Shown one piece after another: positions 1-5,489 of a stretch of DNA of 8,049 nt. The position numbers were made by a program, and so were the translations under genes. The stretch spans positions 1 through 8,049 of the forward strand of contig JADZAD010000040.1 in NCBI GenBank assembly GCA_020852775.1, given 5' to 3'. The first letter of the stretch is position 1; every line of letters starts with the position of its first letter. Source of the DNA: Anaerolineae bacterium (GTDB lineage: Bacteria; Chloroflexota; Anaerolineae; Aggregatilineales; UBA3940). Under the pieces are notes generated by a model. It was not told where the DNA came from. It ran no database searches and saw only the letters and a program-made list of their open reading frames with translations.

Positions 1-2
1 AA

Positions 3-578
3 GAAACCGCGTCCGCTCTCACTCGGAACGATCGTTTTTCAACACTGTTGATCGGTGTTGTCACACTCCTGGCGATTATGCTCGGCCTTATACTCCAGCA
101 GACAAGTGTCACGCAGACATGGCGCTACATCAGCCGTACCGCCGGCCTTGAAGCCAACTACCCAGCAGGCTGGCTGGTGGATGAGACCGGACCGTATGTC
201 GCGCGCCTGCGCAGCCCAGGCAACCGTCCGTTCAAGACACAGTATCTGATCACCACCGTACCTGCCGGAGGACAGACTTCCGTTCGCAACGTACTCGATT
301 CGCTGACTTTGCAGCGCTCGGTGTCGTTGTCAGCGTATCGGGTATTAAGTGTGGAAGAGGTCAGTACCGGGGGCAGTACCTTCACCCGGATGAAGTTTGC
401 ATTTGTCGATGCCGACCCGAACCCCTTCATCCAACGACTTCCAGTAGTGGTCCTTGGGATGGATGTGGTCATCATAGATGGTAATCGCGCGATTATTCTG
501 ACATACATGGCTGACCAGGATACCTATGACAGCGGTCTGGCCGCGTTTGAGCGGTTTCTCGGCAGCCTGACATACTGA
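3..578 (+). CDS. Membrane-anchored protein with PsbP/Mog1-like extracytoplasmic domain (5' partial)
   Basis: The frame is open to the left edge with no stop, so the true start probably lies outside the window. An internal TTG at 48 is possible but has no Shine-Dalgarno before it. A polar, basic stretch (TRNDRFS) is followed by one hydrophobic segment of about 18 residues (LLIGVVTLLAIMLGLIL), which predicts a signal anchor with the rest outside the membrane. The outer part of about 145 residues begins with a YPAGWLV motif. It continues as alternating beta strands and ends in a helix (FERFLGSL), a pattern I associate with the PsbP/Mog1-like fold seen in many small bacterial lipoproteins. I see no catalytic motif. 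It ends 9 bases before the secreted peptidase gene on the same strand, so co-transcription is likely. Fold assignment is inference from pattern; function is unknown. Confidence 0.72.
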   Translation, partial: ETASALTRNDRFSTLLIGVVTLLAIMLGLILQQTSVTQTWRYISRTAGLEANYPAGWLVDETGPYVARLRSPGNRPFKTQYLITTVPAGGQTSVRNVLDSLTLQRSVSLSAYRVLSVEEVSTGGSTFTRMKFAFVDADPNPFIQRLPVVVLGMDVVIIDGNRAIILTYMADQDTYDSGLAAFERFLGSLTY

Positions 579-587
579 GCTAATCCA

Positions 588-2837
588 ATGACGCTTTGGC
601 CACCGATGCGGGTCGTCCGCTTCCTCTCCGTTCTTAGCCTGCTTTCCCTGTCGCAGGTGCTGTTTGTTCCGGCTGCTTTCGGGCAGGAAGCAACCACACC
701 AGACCCTACCACGCTGGCCCGCCGGGCCAGCGTCTATCTGATGCAAACCTACACACAGGGCGAGAATCAGATTCTCTCATGTGTTGGATCCGGCACCCTC
801 ATCAGTGCGAATGGCCTGATCCTGACCAACGCTCATCTTGTCGAGGACACCGGCCCCTGCCGCGGTGACCGGATTATTGTCGCGCTTCCCGTCCGGCTGG
901 AAGATTCTCCCATTCCGACCTACCTTGCGGAGCCAGTTCTGATCGACCGCTCGCTTGACATTGCGGTAATCCAGATCCGGGGAGGCCTTGACGGCAGCGC
1001 AATTGCCTCCTCTACCCTGAGCCTTCCGTTTGTGTCGGTGGGAGACCCTGCAGCGCTGCAGCCTGGCGCCGCCCTGACTGCTATTGGCTACCCTGACACC
1101 GGGGAATCCAGCACAGTTGTCGTGCCAGCCCCTCTCAGTGCCGTCATTTCTGAGGCTGCGGGGGGGAGCATCGCGTGGTACCAGACAACGGCAGTGCTCG
1201 GTGGCGTAATGAGCGGCGGGGGCGTATTCAACCCCGACGGTCAGTTAATCGGCGTCATTACCAGCGCGTCGGGCACAGACGGCAGCGAGCATAGCCCAAC
1301 CTGCCTCAGCATCCAGGACACCAACCATGACGGCGGTATCACAGCGGAGGATGCCTGTGTCCCGATCGGAGCGCCAGCGACTGCTATTCGTCCAATCACG
1401 CTTGCAATCCCGGAGATAGAGACAGCCCGCCGTGAGCTTCACCCTGTGCGCGTATCGGGTGTTGCGGAAGCCCTGTTTGCGACTGCACCCAGTATCTCGC
1501 GGATGTACTTTTCGCCGGGGATCAGTGAGACAGGCATCGCAACACAGGTGACGAATACGCTGCCCGGGGGTGCAACTGCGGCGTATGTGTTCTTTGATTT
1601 CGCCAATATTCCACCAGGGACATCCTACGACCTCCGGGCAACCCGTGACGGTCTGGAAGTGCCAGAATGGTCAATTGGCCCTCTCGCCTGGCCCGGTGGT
1701 GTGCGCGGGACGTGGTATATTGGCAAGAACGATGTGGCTCTGTCCGATGGGCGTTACGAATTTACGCTGCGGCTTAATGGCAGTACTGCGGCAACAGCGA
1801 CCCTTACCGTAGGGCCTGCGCAGCCAGAGCCAGGCATCTTCTCAAACCTGTCATTCAGTACCACTGACGGGGTCACCGGACGCGTGTTCCCGGCGGAAGT
1901 TCAGCAGATAAACGCGTCCTTTGACTTCTCCGGGATGCCAGCCGAGCAGGTCTGGACCGAGGTATGGTATCTGGATGGCACCGAGGTATCAAGTAATACA
2001 CGGCTCTGGGATAACGGTGACAGCGGGCGCCTGACCGTGAGTGCCATCAACCTCGACGGTCTGCCACTCGGAGTCTACCGGCTGGAGCTGTTTGTCGGGG
2101 AGCGTCTCGCCGCAACCGGTGATGTTACACTCGTCGGGAACCGCACCCCTCAGGGCGAGCCACAGGTCTTCTCCAATGCCCGTATGGCCAACGCGATCAG
2201 CCCCGACAACCTCCCAGCGGGCACTGTCGGAACGGTCATGCCGCTTGGAACGACATCTCTCTACGCGTTTGTGGATTGGGACATGATGCCACGCAGCACC
2301 ACCTGGACGCATCGGTGGTACCTGGATGGGCGGCTGATCACGAATACCGTAGACAGTTGGGATGCTGGAAGCGTCGGGCAGAACTACTGGATTGGCCTCA
2401 CTTCGGATCGCGCCCTGCCTGAAGGCACCTATTCGGTCGAGGTGCTCGTCGGGAATAAGCCAATGTTCTCGCAGACCGTCTCGATTGGCAGTGGAACCGC
2501 CGTTACCACAGGGCAGGACACCCAGGCTGACGATGTGTTTATCTCCGGAACGGTTGTGGACGCGATCACCGGCGAAGGGATTCCGGGAGCGCTAGTCTTC
2601 GTGCTGGACGTGGAATTCGAGTCAGCGCAATTCCTGTACGACGAATCCCAGATACAAACTCAGACTATCACCGATCAGCAGGGCCGCTTCAGCCTGGCAC
2701 AGGGTCTGCGGCGGGGAAACTACTTTACGGTGTACGTGTTTGCGGACGGTTATATTACTGTTCTCGAAGACACCTTCATCGTCAGCCGGGATCAGGCCTC
2801 ACCGGCGGAGATTCGCATTGTTATGAGCCGCCCATAG
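588..2837 (+). CDS. Secreted trypsin-like serine peptidase with beta-sandwich repeats and C-terminal carboxypeptidase-regulatory-like domain
   Basis: A 749-residue exported protein. Residues 1-32 form a signal peptide (basic start, Leu/Val-rich core, small residues before VPAAFGQ). Residues 45-280 are an S1 (trypsin-2/DegP-like) peptidase core with the triad visible as His83 (TNAHLV), Asp124 (SLDIAVI) and Ser209 (VMSGGG). Cys239-Cys257 encloses an EF-hand-like loop. Residues 303-633 hold three divergent beta-sandwich repeats. Residues 650-747 (ISGTVVDAITGEGIPGALV, then TDQQGRFSL and GYITV) match the carboxypeptidase regulatory-like fold. There is no PDZ domain, unlike DegP/HtrA. The nucleophile motif departs from GNSGGP, so activity is not certain. 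The first ATG is used; a second ATG at 606 gives a cleaner signal peptide. Neither has a clear Shine-Dalgarno, which fits coupling to the gene 9 bases upstream. Substrate is unknown; the repeats probably bind a surface or partner. Confidence 0.88.
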   Translation: MTLWPPMRVVRFLSVLSLLSLSQVLFVPAAFGQEATTPDPTTLARRASVYLMQTYTQGENQILSCVGSGTLISANGLILTNAHLVEDTGPCRGDRIIVALPVRLEDSPIPTYLAEPVLIDRSLDIAVIQIRGGLDGSAIASSTLSLPFVSVGDPAALQPGAALTAIGYPDTGESSTVVVPAPLSAVISEAAGGSIAWYQTTAVLGGVMSGGGVFNPDGQLIGVITSASGTDGSEHSPTCLSIQDTNHDGGITAEDACVPIGAPATAIRPITLAIPEIETARRELHPVRVSGVAEALFATAPSISRMYFSPGISETGIATQVTNTLPGGATAAYVFFDFANIPPGTSYDLRATRDGLEVPEWSIGPLAWPGGVRGTWYIGKNDVALSDGRYEFTLRLNGSTAATATLTVGPAQPEPGIFSNLSFSTTDGVTGRVFPAEVQQINASFDFSGMPAEQVWTEVWYLDGTEVSSNTRLWDNGDSGRLTVSAINLDGLPLGVYRLELFVGERLAATGDVTLVGNRTPQGEPQVFSNARMANAISPDNLPAGTVGTVMPLGTTSLYAFVDWDMMPRSTTWTHRWYLDGRLITNTVDSWDAGSVGQNYWIGLTSDRALPEGTYSVEVLVGNKPMFSQTVSIGSGTAVTTGQDTQADDVFISGTVVDAITGEGIPGALVFVLDVEFESAQFLYDESQIQTQTITDQQGRFSLAQGLRRGNYFTVYVFADGYITVLEDTFIVSRDQASPAEIRIVMSRP
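1302..1358 (+). other. EF-hand-like calcium loop bracketed by two cysteines, within the peptidase
   Basis: Residues 239-257 of the secreted peptidase read C-LSIQ-D244-T-N246-H-D248-G-G250-I251-T-A-E-D255-A-C. Positions 1, 3, 5, 6, 8 and 12 of the loop fit the canonical DxNxDGxIxxxD calcium ligand pattern. The flanking cysteines could close the loop with a disulfide. It falls after the nucleophile strand and before the last helix of the peptidase core (RPITLAIPEIETA), so it looks like an insertion in the catalytic domain. Calcium binding is inferred from the pattern only. Confidence 0.6.
1494..2486 (+). repeat. Three divergent tandem protein repeats of about 105 residues in the secreted peptidase
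   Basis: Approximate repeat units are residues 303-409, 416-517 and 526-633. Each opens with a short F/Y-x-N/S strand, then a threonine-containing strand ending in F-D/V-x-x-x-M/I-P (FFDFANIP, SFDFSGMP, FVDWDMMP). Next comes DG followed by a W (LDG...LWDNGDSG, LDG...SWDAGSVG), and each closes with LP-x-G-x-Y-x-x-E-x-x-V-G or its equivalent. Conservation is at protein level; the DNA has diverged, so this is old duplication. The shape suggests an immunoglobulin-like or jelly-roll adhesion/binding module. Confidence 0.7.
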
Positions 2838-3771
2838 CGGCGATGAGAGAACGCACCCGCATCACCACCGCCTCTGGCAAGACGCGATCCAGATCAAACC
2901 AGTGGATGCCCGGATCATCCAGACGAAACCAGTTGTACTGCTGGCGAATGTAACGTCGTGTCTCGCGTTTGATTAACCCGATCGCTTCCTCAAGCGGCAG
3001 CTCACCGCGCAGGTACTGCCCGATCTGGGCATACCCGAGGCTGCTCATCGAAGGGAGTTCCCATCCACAGCCAGCCGCATGGAGCCTACGGACCTCTTCA
3101 ACCAGCCCGGCAGCAATCATCGCGTCTACCCGGCGATCTGCCCGCTCATAAAGCAGGGCCCGATCCCGTGTAACCCCAAGGCGCAGGATTCGATAGGGAG
3201 CTTCTCCCCTGCTCCGCAGCAGGCTGAAGGGAATCCCGGCCTTGTCAGTAACTTCCAGTGCCCTCACAACCCGCCGGATATTCCGGTAATCGATCGTGAG
3301 CGCGCTCCCGCCATCCGCCTGCTGGAGGCGTCGGAATAACACTGACGCGCCGTAGGTATCCGCCACGCCCTCCAGATCGAGCCGCAGACCATGGTCTGGC
3401 GCGATCTCCGGTGCAGACCAACCTTCCAGCACGGCCCGCACATACTGCCCTGTGCCTCCCACCAGCAGCGGAATCCGGCCCCGTTTCACCACCCCGGTGA
3501 TGGCCTCAGTGGCCAAAGCCTGATAGTGCGGGAGGTTAAGCCATTCCTGCGGGTCGAGGATGTCAATCAGATGGTGAGGGGCAGCTCCCTGCTCATCACG
3601 AGTAGGCTTGGCGGTACCAATATCCATCCTCCGGTAGACCTGGCGTGAATCCGCCGAGATGATCTCGCCCCCAAGTTGGCGTGTGAGTTCAACCGCGAGC
3701 GCAGTCTTGCCTGCCGCAGTGGGCCCCACGACAGCAATCAGAAGCGGCACTCTGCGGGATTCCTCAATCAC
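2821..3771 (-). CDS. miaA: tRNA dimethylallyltransferase MiaA
   Basis: MiaA transfers the dimethylallyl group from DMAPP to N6 of adenosine 37 in tRNAs that read UNN codons, in the cytoplasm; MiaB normally completes ms2i6A. Family marks in order are the P-loop GPTAAGKT (16-23), SADSRQVY (39-46), IGTAKPT (51-57), LLVGGTGQY (102-110), RNIRRVVRALEV (163-174), LGYAQIGQYLRGE (245-257) and TRRYIRQQYNWFR (271-283). The length of 316 residues is normal. The start is GTG, giving 15 residues before the P-loop, as is usual; no strong Shine-Dalgarno precedes it. The first 8 bases lie inside the end of yraN, so translation is probably coupled. The 3' end overlaps the convergent peptidase gene by 17 bases, leaving no room for a terminator between them. 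The identification is firm. Confidence 0.97.
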   Translation of the reverse strand: MIEESRRVPLLIAVVGPTAAGKTALAVELTRQLGGEIISADSRQVYRRMDIGTAKPTRDEQGAAPHHLIDILDPQEWLNLPHYQALATEAITGVVKRGRIPLLVGGTGQYVRAVLEGWSAPEIAPDHGLRLDLEGVADTYGASVLFRRLQQADGGSALTIDYRNIRRVVRALEVTDKAGIPFSLLRSRGEAPYRILRLGVTRDRALLYERADRRVDAMIAAGLVEEVRRLHAAGCGWELPSMSSLGYAQIGQYLRGELPLEEAIGLIKRETRRYIRQQYNWFRLDDPGIHWFDLDRVLPEAVVMRVRSLIAAMGGS

Positions 3772-4126
3772 GGACAGCGTCCCGGTGAATAGTCAGCCGG
3801 CGTACCTTCCTGTCAGCGGTCAGTTCAAGCGCCAGCACATCAATGCGCCAAGCGGTATCTTCAATACCCTGTGCTGCCAGGTAGGCCCGCGCCAGTTCAA
3901 TAAGACGCACCTGCTTGGATGCGGTAACTGCCTCTTCAGGCAAGCCCCTGCCCACTCCAGTACGTGCCTTCACTTCAACAAAGACCCACATCCCCGCCTC
4001 ACGCGCAACGATATCGATCTCGCCATGCGTGCTGCGCCAGTTCCGGCAAATCACCCTGTAGTCATAAGCTGCAAGTGCCTGTGTGGCGACTTCCTCAGCC
4101 CATCTTCCCAGTTCTGCAGTGGACAT
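3764..4126 (-). CDS. yraN: UPF0102 / YraN family protein (nuclease-fold)
   Basis: A small protein of the UPF0102 (YraN, COG0792) family with a restriction-endonuclease-like fold. The physiological role is unsettled; a DNA-processing role is assumed from the fold. Counting from the ATG at 4126 (120 residues), the visible motifs are ELGRWAEEVA at the N-terminus, NWR before GEIDIVA (G35-E36-x-D38), and FVEVKAR (E51, K53), together the E...D...ExK acidic/lysine site typical of the family. The C-terminal strand WRIDVLAL is also present. An in-frame GTG at 4138 would add four residues. I prefer the ATG because GGTGAG sits 7 bases upstream of it and covers that GTG. Length is normal. It overlaps miaA by 8 bases, so the two form a yraN-miaA unit, and it diverges from cinA across a palindrome-bearing gap. 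Confidence 0.93.
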   Translation of the reverse strand: MSTAELGRWAEEVATQALAAYDYRVICRNWRSTHGEIDIVAREAGMWVFVEVKARTGVGRGLPEEAVTASKQVRLIELARAYLAAQGIEDTAWRIDVLALELTADRKVRRLTIHRDAVRD

Positions 4127-4133
4127 TACTCTG

Positions 4134-4139
4134 CTCACC
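4134..4139 (-). promoter_or_regulatory. Ribosome binding site of yraN
   Basis: On the minus strand the sequence GGTGAG lies 7 bases before the ATG at 4126. It overlaps the alternative GTG codon at 4138, so it favours the ATG as the true start. Confidence 0.55.
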
Positions 4140-4171
4140 CTTCGACCATTTTTCCCTGATAGGCTCTGCGC

Positions 4172-4177
4172 TATACT
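4172..4177 (+). promoter_or_regulatory. Candidate -10 box upstream of cinA
   Basis: TATACT matches five of six bases of the sigma-70 -10 consensus and sits 83 bases before the cinA start. No good -35 box is present at the usual distance (the stretch there is TTTTTC), so the promoter would be weak or activator-dependent. Its predicted start point falls inside the adjacent palindrome. Confidence 0.35.
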
Positions 4178-4178
4178 C

Positions 4179-4196
4179 GTGACAGTGGACTGTCAC
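4179..4196. promoter_or_regulatory. 18-base palindrome, candidate operator in the yraN/cinA gap
   Basis: GTGACAGT-GG-ACTGTCAC is a perfect 8-base inverted repeat around a 2-base centre. It lies in the divergent intergenic region, one base after the TATACT box facing cinA, which is a classic repressor position. A further GTGAC at 4206-4210 forms a second, weaker inverted pair with the right-hand GTCAC. The 2-base loop makes an RNA hairpin unlikely, so a dimeric DNA-binding protein is the better reading. The regulator is not identified. Confidence 0.5.
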
Positions 4197-4252
4197 CATA
4201 ATGCAGTGACCCTTTTCAGCCGCGTGTTCATCGCGCAGATTCCACCGACGCT

Positions 4253-4257
4253 GGAGG
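4253..4257 (+). promoter_or_regulatory. Ribosome binding site of cinA
   Basis: GGAGG lies 3 bases before the ATG at 4261. The spacing is shorter than ideal, but the next in-frame start would remove the conserved N-terminal strand, so this start stands. Confidence 0.55.
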
Positions 4258-4260
4258 CAT

Positions 4261-5466
4261 ATGAGAGCCGAGATTATCTCGATCGGGACTGAACTGCTGC
4301 TGGGCGAAATCACCGATACCAACGCTACATACATCGCCCGTGCCCTGCGTGACATCGGCATCGACATCTACTTCCGAACAACTGTTGGCGACAACCTGGA
4401 TCGTATCGCGAGTGCTATTCGCCTGGGGCTGGAGCGGGCTGACGTTGTCATCACCAGCGGTGGGCTTGGCCCAACCGTCGATGATGTCACACGCGAGGCG
4501 ATCGCTCAGGCCACCGGACGCCCCCTCGAGTTCCACCAGGAACTGCTCGATCAGATCGCCGAGCGATTCCGCCGCTTTGGCTCGGTACTTACCGAGAACA
4601 ACCGCCAGCAGGCCTACGCCCCTGCTGGCGCAGTCACTATTGAAAACCCTGTTGGTACAGCACCGATCTTCATCCTGGAAGATCAGGCAGGTACCGTCAT
4701 CGTACTTCCCGGTGTCCCTCGCGAAATGACCTATCTGATGGAGCACGTCGTGCTGCCGTGGCTGGCTGCACACAACGACTCTCCCTCGGTCATTCGTGCG
4801 CGTGTACTCCGCACGGCAGGAATCGGCGAGAGTGTAATCGATTCTCAAATCACCGACCTGATGAAACTGACCAACCCCACAGTGGGGCTCGCGGCGCACT
4901 CCGGCCAAACCGATATTCGGATTACTGCCAAGGCGTCCAGCATCGATGAAGCCGAGAAACTCATCCAGCCGGTGGAGGCTGATCTGCGTAAACGGCTCGC
5001 GCCCTATATCTACGGCGTCGAAAAGGAGGCGATCGAGGAGGTTGTTACCCGGCTTCTCAAGGCAAAGGGCCTTCGCGTGGCCACCATCGAGGCAGGCAGC
5101 GGTGGCGTTCTTGCCCGGCGGCTTCAGGAAGCCGCGGAACAGGCCGGAATTGACCCTCTCCACTCCCAGATTCTCGCTTCCGCTGATGATATAGCCGTCT
5201 CTGGTATGGCTCCGACCGATACCCCCCCGGTGCTTGCAGAGAAGGCCGCAGTGGCTGCATGTAAGTCCGGCGCCGACTACGGCGTTGCCCTGATCATCAG
5301 AGAGGACGCCGACGGCAGCACCGCGTCCGGCATTGCGGTCAGTGGGCCTGGTGGCCAGGAGTCTCGCCAGACCTCATGGGCAAGTGCGCGCCCAGACGCG
5401 CCGATCTGGTTGTCCACCCACGCGATGGCTATGCTGCACCGGCACCTTTCCAGACCGTTAGAATAG
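4261..5466 (+). CDS. cinA: CinA-like protein with a degenerate C-terminal NMN deamidase domain
   Basis: CinA proteins join an N-terminal MoaB/MogA-like domain (COG1058, reported as ADP-ribose pyrophosphatase) to a C-terminal PncC-type NMN amidohydrolase (COG1546) and serve pyridine nucleotide recycling and repair. The N-terminal half is clear and intact: AEIISIGTELLLGEITDTN (3-21), TVGDN (41-45), TSGGLGPTVDDVTREA (65-80), ENNRQQAYAPAGA (112-124) and VLPGVPREM (148-156). Residues 157-255 correspond to the linking domain. The C-terminal part (about 270-401) keeps the beginning of the PncC fold but has EAGSGG (277-282) where active members have ESCTGG. The downstream Tyr/Lys motif and the TGIAGPGG motif are not recognisable. 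The frame is uninterrupted and the length of 401 is near normal, so this is divergence rather than a frameshift. The gene stands alone on its strand and ends 23 bases from the convergent lepA stop. Confidence 0.93.
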   Translation: MRAEIISIGTELLLGEITDTNATYIARALRDIGIDIYFRTTVGDNLDRIASAIRLGLERADVVITSGGLGPTVDDVTREAIAQATGRPLEFHQELLDQIAERFRRFGSVLTENNRQQAYAPAGAVTIENPVGTAPIFILEDQAGTVIVLPGVPREMTYLMEHVVLPWLAAHNDSPSVIRARVLRTAGIGESVIDSQITDLMKLTNPTVGLAAHSGQTDIRITAKASSIDEAEKLIQPVEADLRKRLAPYIYGVEKEAIEEVVTRLLKAKGLRVATIEAGSGGVLARRLQEAAEQAGIDPLHSQILASADDIAVSGMAPTDTPPVLAEKAAVAACKSGADYGVALIIREDADGSTASGIAVSGPGGQESRQTSWASARPDAPIWLSTHAMAMLHRHLSRPLE

Positions 5467-5483
5467 CCGCGCCGGGCTCGGCT
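5465..5483. terminator. Weak hairpin between convergent cinA and lepA
   Basis: AGCCG (5465-5469) can pair with CGGCT (5479-5483) across the short gap between the two stop codons, with possible inner GCC/GGC pairing. There is no T-run on either strand, so it is not a convincing intrinsic terminator. It could only be a weak bidirectional one. Confidence 0.2.
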
Positions 5484-5489
5484 CGTAGC

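Noticed and set aside
588..2837. DegP/HtrA assignment for the secreted peptidase
   Set aside because: No PDZ domain follows the peptidase core; the C-terminal two thirds are beta-sandwich repeats and a regulatory-like domain instead.
3659..4159. Plus-strand 166-codon frame opposite yraN and the miaA start
   Set aside because: It is antisense to two conserved genes and its translation resembles no protein family.
4179..4196. LexA/SOS box upstream of the damage-inducible gene cinA
   Set aside because: The palindrome has ACAG-N4-CTGT order, the reverse of the E. coli CTGT-N8-ACAG box, and does not fit the Gram-positive CGAAC-N4-GTTCG box.
4228..5163. Long minus-strand open frame of 311 codons opposite cinA
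   Set aside because: It lies almost wholly antisense to the clearly conserved N-terminal CinA coding sequence, has no recognisable domain and includes the cinA upstream gap; it is a GC-rich shadow frame.
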